Positions 49,976 to 58,655 of a DNA stretch of 64,000 bases are shown here, in pieces (within the stretch, counting starts at the first letter, position 1; the number at the start of each line of letters is the position of its first letter). The translations under genes and the position numbers were made by a program. Under the pieces are notes generated by a model that worked only from the letters and a program-made list of their open reading frames with translations, had not been told where the DNA came from and made no database searches. The stretch comes from a bacterium (GTDB lineage: Bacteria; Elusimicrobiota; Elusimicrobia; Elusimicrobiales; UBA9959): positions 95,848 through 159,847 of the forward strand of contig JAJYNO010000024.1 of assembly GCA_021786295.1 (NCBI GenBank), in the 5' to 3' direction.

Positions 49976-50838
49976 AGCAGGTGCTGATCCTGAGCGGCAA
50001 AGGGGGGACCGGCAAGACCACGGTGGCCGGGGCCTTCGCCAGGCTGGCCGCGCCCTGCGTCACGGCCGACTGCGACGTGGACGCGGCCGACCTGCATCTC
50101 ATCCTTTCTCCGGAGCCCGCGGAGCGGAACGAATTTTACGGCGGCAAGAAGGCGGCCATAGACCCGGCTAAATGCTCTTCCTGCGGCCGCTGCGCCGAGG
50201 TGTGCCGCTTCGACGCCGTGCGGCGGGAGCCGTATTCCGTGGACAGGCTTTCCTGCGAGGGCTGCGGCGTCTGCGCCTGGAACTGCCCGGAGGGCGCCAT
50301 AAGCCTTACGGGGTCTTTGAGCGGGACCTGGGCCGTTTCAAAATTCCGCTTCGGCGTCTTCGCCGGCGCGCGGCTGGAGCCCGCCGAGGAGAACTCCGGC
50401 AAACTGGTGGCTATCCTCAAGACGGAGGCCGTGAAAGCCGCGGAGGCCGCCGGCGCAGAGTGGCTGATACTGGACGGCTCGCCGGGCATAGGCTGCCCGG
50501 TGCTGGCCTCGCTGGGGGGCGTGGCCGCCGCCGTGGTGGTGGCCGAGCCCACCGTCTCGGGCAGGCACGATTTTTTGCGGCTGGCCGGACTGCTGAAAGA
50601 ACAGAAGGTGCGCGGCTTTCTGCTGGTGAACAAGTGGGACCTGAACCCGGGCGAGACCGCGGAACTGGAGAAAGCGGCCGCCGGGTACGGCTTCGGCCTG
50701 CTGGGCAGGGCGCCGTTCGACAGGGGAGTGGTGGAGACCCTGCTGGCCCGGGAGACGCTGGGCGAGCGCGGACGGACGCCGGCCGCCGAAGCCGTGGAGT
50801 CGGCCTGGAAGAAATTGAGGGCCGCGCTGGAGAACTGA
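49972..50838 (+). CDS. MinD/Mrp-like ATPase with ferredoxin insertion (2)
   Basis: A 288-aa paralogue of the preceding protein. Walker A is LSGKGGTGKTTV, the inserted ferredoxin has both full motifs, CSSCGRCAEVCRF and CEGCGVCAWNCPEG, and the later switch reads LILDGSPGIGCPV. The GTG start at 49972 overlaps the upstream stop. The two paralogues probably form a heterodimer, as in related operons (inference). The NifU-like gene follows after 1 nt. Confidence 0.9.
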   Translation: MKQVLILSGKGGTGKTTVAGAFARLAAPCVTADCDVDAADLHLILSPEPAERNEFYGGKKAAIDPAKCSSCGRCAEVCRFDAVRREPYSVDRLSCEGCGVCAWNCPEGAISLTGSLSGTWAVSKFRFGVFAGARLEPAEENSGKLVAILKTEAVKAAEAAGAEWLILDGSPGIGCPVLASLGGVAAAVVVAEPTVSGRHDFLRLAGLLKEQKVRGFLLVNKWDLNPGETAELEKAAAGYGFGLLGRAPFDRGVVETLLARETLGERGRTPAAEAVESAWKKLRAALEN

Positions 50839-50839
50839 T

Positions 50840-51202
50840 ATGGAAGACCGCAAGATGGCATTGGAAGACGCGCTGACGCATTACGAGGGCAGGCTGAACG
50901 ACCCGGACGCCTCCGCCTCGCTTACCGGGCCCTGCGGCGACACGATGGAGTTCTACATAAATTTCGAAGGCGACAAGATAAAGGAGATACGCTATCACGC
51001 CGACGGCTGCGGCGTTACGAAGGCCTGCGGGGCGATAGCGGCCTTCTACGCGGACCAGCGCGAGCTCGAGGAGGCCATGTACGTGTCTCCGGGGCTGATA
51101 ATAAAGACGCTCGGAGGCGTGCCCGAGGACCATAAGCACTGCCCGGTGCTGGCCGCCTCGGCTTTCTACAAAGCCGTCGGCGAATACCTGGCGAGGCCGT
51201 AG
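50840..51202 (+). CDS. NifU/IscU-like iron-sulfur scaffold protein
   Basis: A 120-aa protein of the NifU N-terminal/IscU fold. The three scaffold cysteines are in GPCGDTMEFYI (~Cys32), DGCGVTKACGA (~57-62) and HCPVLA (~100). The fold builds Fe-S clusters and hands them on. It is tightly packed with MinD-type ATPases and NifX-like proteins, so the operon may make or insert a metal cofactor. Start at 50840 or at Met6; both plausible. Confidence 0.87.
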   Translation: MEDRKMALEDALTHYEGRLNDPDASASLTGPCGDTMEFYINFEGDKIKEIRYHADGCGVTKACGAIAAFYADQRELEEAMYVSPGLIIKTLGGVPEDHKHCPVLAASAFYKAVGEYLARP

Positions 51203-51249
51203 GACGCCGGCCGGGATCTTTGCTCTAACTGCGTTCTTAAGGAGAGGAT

Positions 51250-51573
51250 ATGAAGATCTGCGTGTCCGCGATGGGCGGTTCCCTGGAGGCGAAGGTCAGC
51301 GAGCGGTTCGGCCGCGCGCCGTATTTCGTCGTAGTCGATGCGGAGAACATGAAGTTCACCGCGGTCAGCAATTCCGCCGCCGGGGCGCAGGGCGGGGCTG
51401 GGCCGGAGGCCGTGCGGCAGATAGCCGCGGCCGGAGCCGGGGCGGTTCTTACCGGAGAACTGGGACCCAACGCTAAGACCGCCCTCGAGGCGGCGGGCAT
51501 AAAAGGCGTAACGGGCGTATCGGGTTCCAAGACGGTGCGGCAGGCGCTGGAGGAATACCTGGCGGGGAAATAA
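51250..51573 (+). CDS. NifX/NifB-C-terminal-like cofactor-binding protein (2)
   Basis: A 107-aa protein, paralogue of the one 2.5 kb upstream but without the His/Cys tail. It shows KICVSAMGGSLEAKVSERFGRAPYFVVVD, GGAGPEAVRQIAAAGAGAVLTGELGPNAKTALEAAGI and VSGSKTVRQALEEYL, the full family fold. A strong Shine-Dalgarno (AAGGAGAGG) precedes it. It is probably a second cofactor carrier in the Fur-box-controlled cluster. Confidence 0.9.
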   Translation: MKICVSAMGGSLEAKVSERFGRAPYFVVVDAENMKFTAVSNSAAGAQGGAGPEAVRQIAAAGAGAVLTGELGPNAKTALEAAGIKGVTGVSGSKTVRQALEEYLAGK

Positions 51574-51592
51574 GTCGCCCCGCGGCGGTCCT

Positions 51593-52315
51593 ATGGAACT
51601 TCTTGTGGAAAGACTGATAGAGAGGACGGAGGACAGGACGGTGGTCTCCGCCCATCTGGGGGAGTTCACCACGGCCGTCGTCTCCTCCGGGGCGGACGGC
51701 TGGCGCTGCGGCCTGGCCTCCAGACTGGAGGGGATAGGCTGCGAAACCGAGCTGAAAGGCGGCTGCGCCACGGGGATGCGCACGCGTGACCTGGCCTGCC
51801 TGGCCGCCGGCTCCGGCCCCGAGACCTCCCTGGGGATGGCGGCGATAAACTCCTCTTTGCCGAGGCCGGAACTGGAAGAACTGAACGCCGCCGACCTCAT
51901 AGAGGAGAAAGGCCGGGACGCCAGGGTGGCGGTCATCGGCCATTTTCATTTCACGGAGCGGCTGCGGGCTTCGGCCAGGGAAACAATGGTCTTCGAACTG
52001 GAGCCGAAGGACGAGCGGGACCTGCCGGCGGAGAGGATGGCGGAGCTGCTGCCCTCCGCCGACGTCGTGGCGGTGACCGGTCTGACGCTGCTGAACGGCA
52101 CGTTCCTCGACGTGCTCGCCCATTGCCGTCCCGGCGCCTTCAAGGTGCTGCTCGGACCCTCAGTTCCCCTGAGCCCGGTGCTGTTCGACTACGGCATGGA
52201 CGCGGTGGGCGGCGCCGTGGTCAGGGACATCCCCGCGCTGGTGCACGCGCTTACGTCCGGCGTCAATTTCCGCGGTCTGCCCGGCAGGCGGACCGTGCTG
52301 CTGCGCAAAAGGTGA
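51593..52315 (+). CDS. DUF364-family protein
   Basis: A 240-aa protein of the DUF364 type: an enolase-N-like first part (VVSAHLGEFTTAVVSSG, GCATGMRTRDLACLAAG) and a Rossmann-like second part (DARVAVIGHFHFTERLRA, ADVVAVTGLTLLNGTFLDVLAHC, VLLGPSVPLSPVLFDYGMDAVGGAVV). Family members are suggested to bind or chelate heavy metal or cofactors. It ends the cofactor cluster. No catalytic residues are established. Confidence 0.82.
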   Translation: MELLVERLIERTEDRTVVSAHLGEFTTAVVSSGADGWRCGLASRLEGIGCETELKGGCATGMRTRDLACLAAGSGPETSLGMAAINSSLPRPELEELNAADLIEEKGRDARVAVIGHFHFTERLRASARETMVFELEPKDERDLPAERMAELLPSADVVAVTGLTLLNGTFLDVLAHCRPGAFKVLLGPSVPLSPVLFDYGMDAVGGAVVRDIPALVHALTSGVNFRGLPGRRTVLLRKR

Positions 52316-52424
52316 CACCCTGCCCGAGGCTGGCACTTCGCTCGTCGTCCGGACGCCGGCGCGGGAACCGGAAAAAAGAGAAAATAAAGCCGGGAAGCGG
52401 CCTTCGGCCGCGCATGGAGGAAAG

Positions 52425-52799
52425 ATGAAAGCCATAGAGACTCTGAAAGAGGCATGGGGCCTGCGAGCTGGCCCGGCCATTCTCGCCACGGTGGACGCCG
52501 AAGGCAACCCTAACTCCGTCTACGTGCTCAGCATGAAGCTGCTTGACGACGGGCGAATCGCCGTGATGGACAACTATTTCCACAAGACGCGCGAGAACAT
52601 AAAGAACGGCAGCCGCGGCTCCTTCCTTTTTCTCGCGAAGCCGCGGAAGCCCTATCAGGCCAAGGGGCCGATAGAATATCTTTCCGCAGGCCCGGTCTAC
52701 GAGGGCCTGAAGGCGGCGGTGGACCCTAAGCACCCGCGCGTGGCCGCCGCCGTCCTGACGGTGGAGGAACTCTACTCCGGCGCGGAAAAACTCCTATAG
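52425..52799 (+). CDS. Pyridoxamine 5'-phosphate oxidase-like flavin-binding protein
   Basis: A 124-aa split-barrel protein (PNPOx-like). PAILATVDAEGNPNSVYVLSMKLLDDGRIAVMDNYFHKTRENIKN contains the first strands and the FMN-phosphate-binding Lys/Thr/Arg region. The tail lacks the substrate pocket of true PdxH, so it is probably a small FMN- or heme-binding protein. Shine-Dalgarno GGAGG precedes the ATG. A GC-rich hairpin lies between it and the DUF364 gene. Confidence 0.82.
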   Translation: MKAIETLKEAWGLRAGPAILATVDAEGNPNSVYVLSMKLLDDGRIAVMDNYFHKTRENIKNGSRGSFLFLAKPRKPYQAKGPIEYLSAGPVYEGLKAAVDPKHPRVAAAVLTVEELYSGAEKLL

Positions 52800-52858
52800 G
52801 CCGGCCGGCGCCGCCGGGGGGCGCCTTCTGCCGGCTCCCGGTTTGATATAATTGACCG

Positions 52859-53131
52859 ATGGGTAAGTGGCTCGCGAGGACCGCGTTCGGCCTGATGACG
52901 GCGGCTTTGTTCGTCATGACGGCCCATATTTTCACCCATATACGCGGCTCTTCCGCCGAGGATTTCGTTCATTGCCGTCTGTGCCAGAACCTGGCCGGCA
53001 TCTCCGCTCCCGCTGCCCCGGTGGTGGCTCCGCCTCCGGCCGTGGTGCTGGAGGTCCCGCCCCCGCAGTCTCCGGCGGAACCTTCCCTGCCGGCAGCTCC
53101 CGGCTTCGCCAGGGCCCCTCCCGCCGCCTAA
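52859..53131 (+). CDS. Small membrane protein with Pro-rich tail
   Basis: A 90-aa protein with one N-terminal helix (TAFGLMTAALFVMTAHIF), a short HCRLCQNL motif that could bind metal or form a disulfide, and a proline/alanine-rich tail of about 45 residues. TATAAT (52847-52852) ends 6 nt before the ATG and there is no Shine-Dalgarno, which suggests a leaderless transcript. It is the last native gene before the ISL3 element. Function unknown. Confidence 0.6.
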   Translation: MGKWLARTAFGLMTAALFVMTAHIFTHIRGSSAEDFVHCRLCQNLAGISAPAAPVVAPPPAVVLEVPPPQSPAEPSLPAAPGFARAPPAA

Positions 53132-53239
53132 GCCCGAAGGCATTCCCCGCGCCGGAGCTGATTGTTCCCGGCGCAGTCGCTAACATCGTTTAACGCGGCG
53201 CCGGATACCGCGTGGAGAGACGGGACTGATGAAACATAC

Positions 53240-54589
53240 GGGTCTTCCGGGTTTGCTGTGCATAACTTAGGGCTCTTTTAGGAACGAAGTAATCACTTTC
53301 AGCCGCAGATATTCCAGGTCTTTTATCCCGTAAGCCCGCCGCTGTATCACCCGGATCTTGTTGTTCAGCCCTTCCATAAAGCCCAACGAAACCTTGTTCT
53401 CGGGGTGGCAGTAACTTTCGATTCCGTCCCAGTGCCGCTCTATCATCCGCGCGAACTTCCGGTACGGCTCAAGCCGGCTCCATTTCAACTGCTCCTTCCA
53501 GTTCTCGAAGAACCGCCGGCTCCAGCCGGGGGTGTTGTAGTCCCACAACTGCTCGAACTCTTCTTTCAGCAGGTACGCCTTGTTCAGCCGCTTGTTGGCC
53601 TTCAACAGCATCCTTAACGCCCGGCGGCCATCCACATCCAGGCTGGTCTTGTGCGACAGCAGCGTGTAGCGCTGCCCCTTGATGTAGGTCCGTTCCTCGC
53701 CAGCCACGCGCTTGTACTCCGCCCGGCGCACCTCGTCGAGCGCCTTTGACAGGTGGCTCAGGATATGGAACTTGTCGAAGACTATCCGCGCATTCGGCGC
53801 CTTCTCGCGAATCACGTTGCGGAACGGCTTCCACATGTCCATCACCGCCAGCTCTATCTTCCGGCAGCGCTTCTTCCCCAGCGTCTTGAAGAAAGGCTTG
53901 AAATCCTTCTCCTTGCGCCCTTCCTCGCCCATCCAGATAGGCCTCTTCAGGTCCAGGTCGGCCACCACGACCACGTAGCTCTGGCCCTTGTGGATGGACA
54001 CCTCGTCCACCCCGATGGCCCGGACCTTCTCCGGCAGGGGATTGGCCGCCAGCAAGCGGCGCATGTAGTCCATCTCGATGCGCCTGGTCTGGTCCCATGT
54101 CAGGCCATTATTATCGGCGACCTGCTTGATGGACATCTCCCGGCACTGATGGCCGATTTTGTCTTCCATCCGCAGGGTGAAACGGCCGGAATCTGCCAGC
54201 CAAATAAGGCGCTCCTGCTTCACGGCCTTGCACCCGGGGCACAAGACCCGGCGGTACTCGAATTCAAGGTAGATGTGCCGCAGGCCGCTGTCCACGTCCC
54301 GGATCTGATGGGTTCTGCGGTCACGGAAATTACGGACCACCTTGCCGCAACAGCCGCAGACCGTTTTTTTTGACGGCGCTGCAGGGTTATTATGACCCCG
54401 CACGGGTCTAGGGGGTGCAGTCTGGCCATGGCCTTGGCGCGAAAGCCGGGGAAGCCATAGATATCTTTGACGTGTATGCCAGCAGTCATAATCCCACTTT
54501 AGCGCCTGCCGGCAAACGTGTCAAGTTTTCAAAGAGCGTTTTCCCAATGAGAACCGCTAAAATTCACGCACAGCAAACCCGGAAGAGCC
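53240..54589 (-). mobile_element. ISL3-family insertion sequence (1350 bp)
   Basis: Terminal inverted repeats are visible: TCTTCCGGGTTTGCTGTGC at 53243-53261 and its exact complement at 54568-54586, with GGG versus GGC outside. Length 1350 bp and one transposase gene fit ISL3. The 8 bases outside each end (AAACATAC and CTTTATCG) do not match, so the target duplication is absent. Left of it the DNA is GC-rich native sequence; right of it an AT-rich truncated gene begins, so a deletion or recombination at the element is likely. Confidence 0.88.
53267..54489 (-). CDS. ISL3-family transposase with a -1 frameshift at an A8 run
   Basis: The catalytic part (53267-54403) shows the ISL3 plan: zinc-binding CGCCGK and CPGC near the N terminus, an HTH (MSIKQVADNNGLTWDQTRRI), and a DDE domain with IGVDEVSIHKG, VMDMWKPF, DKFHILSHL and GFMEGLNNKI. 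Its first residues lie in another frame starting at ATG 54489 (MTAGIHVKDIYGFPGFRAKA). A -1 slip on the A8 run (54364-54371) joins RRQKK to TVCGCCGK and gives a normal N terminus. It may be programmed slippage or an inactivating indel. Confidence 0.8.
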
Positions 54590-55876
54590 CTTTATCGTGC
54601 AGGACGTATTTTCCGCACACTCCCAACAGACAAATATTTCGACAACTTTGAGATAAGATCCATATATAAAATTGGAGATAAAATCCTAATCGGAGCTTAT
54701 AAACCACCAAAGGTATTATCATCTTCAATGCTATCCTCCAGGCAGCTCAATGATAACTGCCGAAACCCTCCAATTGAAGGGTATAAAGGCGCACTATATG
54801 TGGGGGATGCCGAAGCGGTGCACTTCGAAAAAATAGATCCCAATGGGATTTTTTCGAACAGCACTAAACATGGCATCTTATATGATATCTATCCCTCCAC
54901 AATCCCCGGCCATATAGTACTAGCTTATGGGAATAATTATACGCTCGACACAGTTACAATCAGTAGCGCTGCACTCGGCGGAATCGGGAGATTTCAAACT
55001 AGCCACTGCCCCATCGACAAATACAGTCCTTTTCTAGCCGGAATTGCCAGAACGGGGAAGAGTATTTATACTCCAGTTGGGAACGCGGTAGAGGATTTCC
55101 TGGAACAAGGCTTTCGATATATGCCCTCAGCGGCACAAATATGGGGTTATGATGCGAAATTTACCATATGGGCAAGGAAAGATAAATGGAAAAGATTTCT
55201 TAAGTTAGCAAATCCCGACCGCTTGTGGGCTGCTGCATTTCTCTCTCAATATCCTACGACAAAAGCGCAAAAAACGCTCTTAGAGTTGGTGAAAGAAACC
55301 GGTGCCAGTGCTGGGATAGTTCAAAGAATGGAAAATGGGAAGAGCCAATTGGTCGATCATCTTTTGGTTTCTATCATAAAAATGCAGGTTCCTTTTGCCA
55401 AGGCAACAAAAGACAAAACAATAGGACTTGCCGATTCCAGGAATCCAGATTTGATCCGCAAAGCTGCTATCCGCAGTTTAAAATCAAGACTTGGAGTAAA
55501 TGCGGCCCCTCACTTTCTAGCACTTATCAATTCCGACTCCGAATTACCAGAAGAAATAGAAAAAAACATTCATCAGACACTTTACGATTTAGCGCCTGGT
55601 AAATGGTCTCTTCAAAATGTGGTTGTTTCTGGATTCATGCCCCCAAAAGATTTTCACAGCACCAAGAGTGGCCCTTATTTAACCACGAAGAAGAATCCCG
55701 CACGCATAGTACGAGCAGCCTATATCTCTCTGTTCAATAAATTCACCGGTGAATTTAAATTCACGTTACCTTATCCGCTAAAGGGCAAATACATCCTTCA
55801 CTACGGAAAAGACGATTCAAAGAGCATTTCCTTTTATCTAAATAAAGCAAAAATAAATCTTGGAAACTTGAAGTGA
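54590..55876 (+). pseudogene. 5'-truncated gene of unknown function, cut by the ISL3 element
   Basis: The frame of a 382-residue ORF beginning at ATG 54728 is open without a stop for a further 138 nt, right up to the IS end. The upstream residues (RIFRTLPTDKYFDNFEIRSIYKIGDKILIGAYKPP) look like real protein, so this is the remnant of a longer gene whose 5' part is lost. The product has a beta-rich front part (HIVLAYGNNYTLDTVTISSAALGGIG) and a helical middle (~180-300) of HEAT-like feel. AT-rich, unlike the flanking chromosome. No family recognised. Confidence 0.7.
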
Positions 55877-55912
55877 GTGCACATTAACAGAGGGGTATAT
55901 ATTGGAGAAACT

Positions 55913-56479
55913 ATGAAGCGGATATACTGTTCTATGGCTATCTTGGTGCTATCTTCCTCAGCATGGGCCACAGATTTGACAGTGTTGGCGGCCACGACAA
56001 ACAAACCGGCGACTCAGACCGAGGCAAAACACGCTAATTCTTTCAAACAGAACGTGGCTTTCACCATCGACAGCCATTCATTGACTAAATTCAAGATCAA
56101 CAGCAAAATAATGAAAGTGATGTCTGATTCAATGGAGGATTGGACAAAGAGTCTGGATGCCACAGGAGTCAAGATAGATTTGAACAAAGATGGGATTCCA
56201 GATTATTTCGTGGCTCCCGACTACCCCTCTTCTTGCGGAACCGGCGGCTGTGCCTATGCCCTTTTTGACGGTGCCCACAACTCACTGATAGGCGAATTCT
56301 CCGGGGATCCAATTTGGTTAATGAAACAGAAAATTAACGGCATGCCGGTAGTGCAGAGCTTTAGCCACCAAAGCTCTGACAGTGGCTTCTTTAAGTGTTA
56401 TGTCTTCGACGGAAATCGATATATTGAGGTTTCGTCCATTATGCTTCACGGGAAAGATCGTGATCCACTCTTTAAATAG
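55913..56479 (+). CDS. Secreted protein with DxNxDGxPD motif
   Basis: A 188-aa secreted protein; signal peptide 1-19 ends SSAWA. It has IDLNKDGIPDYFVAPDYP, a calcium-loop-like FG-GAP/EF-hand signature, then SSCGTGGCAYALF with two close cysteines. A Shine-Dalgarno (GGAGAAA) fixes the ATG at 55913. AT-rich, in the island. It follows the truncated gene by 36 nt. Function unknown. Confidence 0.65.
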   Translation: MKRIYCSMAILVLSSSAWATDLTVLAATTNKPATQTEAKHANSFKQNVAFTIDSHSLTKFKINSKIMKVMSDSMEDWTKSLDATGVKIDLNKDGIPDYFVAPDYPSSCGTGGCAYALFDGAHNSLIGEFSGDPIWLMKQKINGMPVVQSFSHQSSDSGFFKCYVFDGNRYIEVSSIMLHGKDRDPLFK

Positions 56480-56495
56480 TCCACAGGGACAACTC

Positions 56496-56807
56496 ATGGC
56501 AATGCATGCAACTCCAGTAAAAAAGACTCTCGGACTTAAGCTTCCATGCTTGATGGTAGGCGTGGGCGCACTCTGCCTTTTTGTAGCGCTGAGTTTTGGG
56601 CTAAAGATAGTTCTTCCGATCTTTTTTTCTGACAGAGCCCCCGAATCTATTATCGCAACCAGTAAGTTCCCTTTACTATACTGCAACCCAGGGGAATTTG
56701 TGGTGCTATTTTTGCTAATAGCCTTCCTTTCTTTGGCTGCGGTGCTATCTGGTGTGGTTATCTTTATTTTGCGTAGGAACAAGGTGGAGGCTAGGAGACG
56801 TTCCTAA
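56496..56807 (+). CDS. Small two-helix membrane protein
   Basis: A 103-aa protein with two membrane helices (CLMVGVGALCLFVALSFGLKIVLPIFF and FVVLFLLIAFLSLAAVLSGVVIFIL) and a basic tail (RRNKVEARRRS). The ATG at 56496 is chosen as the nearest one before the first helix; no strong ribosome site. It follows the secreted protein by 16 nt in the AT-rich island. No family recognised. Confidence 0.55.
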   Translation: MAMHATPVKKTLGLKLPCLMVGVGALCLFVALSFGLKIVLPIFFSDRAPESIIATSKFPLLYCNPGEFVVLFLLIAFLSLAAVLSGVVIFILRRNKVEARRRS

Positions 56808-57390
56808 AGCCTTGCGTTAATGTCTTAAAATTAGGAATAAGGAATGACCGTCCCCTCAAACACACACTTCAAAACTTGACCACGAATTAGATTGTTTATG
56901 GGTCCAATAATACTTCTCGACAAGTCAATATTTCAAAGTCTTTCTCACGATGAGGTGGGCTTTCTTTTCAAGCATTATACCGTGTGTATTCCACCTGTGC
57001 TTATTTTAGAAATCATGGGGGACATATCGAAGCCACCACGAGAGGAATATTTCAAACTAAATGATGCCCAATGGCTAGCACAAAAAGTCGAAGGGAGCGA
57101 TTCTGGAATTCCAGTAAATTGCAGAAAGATGCTTACAGCATCGCTGCTTGGGAACCCAATTCCAATGACAGGGCAGATTCCCCTAGACACTGGCGTCCGT
57201 GTCCCAGACTCAAAAGGTGGTTATGGGGTAGTCTTTGAAGAACCCTATGCGCGCAAGCTGCTTCGCAAATGGGCCGCAGGGACCTTTACGGACAAAGATC
57301 ATGAAACATCGAATATTCTACGCGAAACCATACAAACCTTCGATTTGGAAGGGTTTAAAAACAATCACCCTCCGGTAGAGGATGAAATGA

Positions 57391-57930
57391 ACTCACTCCC
57401 CGGCCTAAAGGCCGGGGTTTCCCGCCTCTGGCATAATCTGGAGGTTACTTCGCTTTGTCCTGGTTTTCTATATACTTACGCACCACTTCTTCATCAACCT
57501 GGCCCACCGTCTCGGCAAAATAGCCGTCCGCCCAGAAACTGTCGCCCCACAGGAACTCTTCGAGCTCAGGAAACTCCTTGCGTATCGCTCGACTGCTCCC
57601 GCCTTTCAAAATCTGCACGACCTCGGCGACGCTGTTACGCGGGTTCAGTTGTATCAGCAGGTGCACGTGGTCCGGCTGGATGCTGATCTGCTTCGTCCAC
57701 CACCGATTCATCCGGCAGCCCTCAAAGATGAAATTCTTTAAGCGGACGGCTATTTTGCCTCTCAATACCCTCTTGCGATATTTTGGCACCCACACGAGGT
57801 GGAATTGCAGGCGGTGTCTTGTATGAGTTCCGCTCCAGTATCTGGCCATAGGCCAGATTATGCCAAAATTGGCCTCCGCTTCGCTCCGGGCTGCCATTCA
57901 TCCCCGGCCTTAAAAGGCCGGGGTTTTCTG
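57391..57930 (-). mobile_element. IS200/IS605-family element (tnpA only)
   Basis: Imperfectly placed ends: subterminal hairpins CCCCGGCCT-AA-AGGCCGGGG (57398-57417) and CCCCGGCCTT-AA-AAGGCCGGGG (57902-57923) are the ssDNA recognition structures of IS200/IS605 elements, which insert without target duplication. One tnpA gene lies between them on the minus strand. The exact outer ends cannot be set without a relative to compare. Confidence 0.82.
57445..57849 (-). CDS. tnpA: IS200/IS605 transposase TnpA (Y1 HUH)
   Basis: A 134-aa single-strand transposase. It starts MARYWSGTHTRHRLQFHLVWVPKYRKRVL, has the HUH motif in QPDHVHLLIQL, and the nucleophilic Tyr in VRKYIENQ. It excises and inserts single-stranded DNA at the hairpin ends. 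The short (IS200) length is complete. A longer form with an upstream ATG at 57897 would add 16 residues that are not part of the family. Confidence 0.9.
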   Translation of the reverse strand: MARYWSGTHTRHRLQFHLVWVPKYRKRVLRGKIAVRLKNFIFEGCRMNRWWTKQISIQPDHVHLLIQLNPRNSVAEVVQILKGGSSRAIRKEFPELEEFLWGDSFWADGYFAETVGQVDEEVVRKYIENQDKAK

Positions 57931-58655
57931 GCAGGGAAGATAAAAAAAGCAAAATCAATCGAAGATGTCATTAAAATTGCCGACCTAGTCCTTGATTCCG
58001 ACAACCCGGACATAAAACTTGCAAATCTAAATCACTGCCTAGGGATGTTTTATGTTAGCGAACCTATAAGAAAGTTGGTCCATACGCGCTGGTTAAATTT
58101 AGGATTGCCAAAGCTATCCGATTTCGCACCTTATGCGTCATTTTGTTTCCGGGCTTACACAACTTTCATAATAGGCATTTCCACAGGAGCAATTTCGACA
58201 CGAGCGTCTAATGTAATTGACCTGGAGTATATTTGGTATTTGCCATTTTGCTGGATTTTCGTCTCATCCGATATTTTACACAAACGGCTTGTTCCGCCCT
58301 TTCTTCGCGCGGACCAAGAATTCGTTGATGGCACCATATTAAAGGCCGATTTGGGAAATATTGTTAGAGATTGGAAATCTCTTGATGAGAATGCGCTGGA
58401 AGAACGCCGCATCCATTATGGGTCATATCCTCCTGAAGTCGATGGGTCGTTTACACATAAAATGTACAAAAAGTATTGCAAGCCGCGTTCTCCATATTGT
58501 GGGGACCCTCTAGCTAAATTTCCAAAGGAAAAGCGCCAAGAAATTGAACGCAATATCGTCGAGGAGCTAAATCGTAAGTTAAAACCATATCGAGACCTTA
58601 AAAAGGATTAAATCGGGAACAGGAACCGTACAAGGCCGGGGCGGGATATAAGCAC

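Larger units (their letters stand above)
56898..58611 (+). pseudogene. Gene interrupted by an IS200/IS605 element
   Basis: Two parts in different frames flank the element. The 5' part (56898 to about 57390) begins MGPIILLDKSIFQSLSHDEVGFLF and runs to NNHPPVEDEM; its start has the look of a PIN-like or toxin-type nuclease (LLDKS, ILEIMGD), which is a weak guess. The 3' part (about 57925 to 58611) continues AGKIKKAKSIEDVIKIADLVLDSDN and ends YRDLKKD. Together they give about 395 residues. The inserted DNA between them has both IS hairpins. A length of 1 modulo 3 explains the frame change. Confidence 0.7.

Noticed and set aside
48762-51573. A nitrogenase or nitrogenase-like locus, suggested by NifX- and NifU-like genes
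   Set aside because: No nifH, nifD, nifK, nifE, nifN or radical-SAM nifB is present; these small proteins are common in non-fixing anaerobes.
54220-54489. A separate 89-codon gene upstream of the ISL3 transposase
   Set aside because: Its first ~40 residues fit as the transposase N terminus when joined at the A8 run; the rest is a frame shadow of the transposase.
53240-54589. 8-bp target duplication of the ISL3 element
   Set aside because: The flanking octamers AAACATAC and CTTTATCG do not match, so no duplication is claimed.
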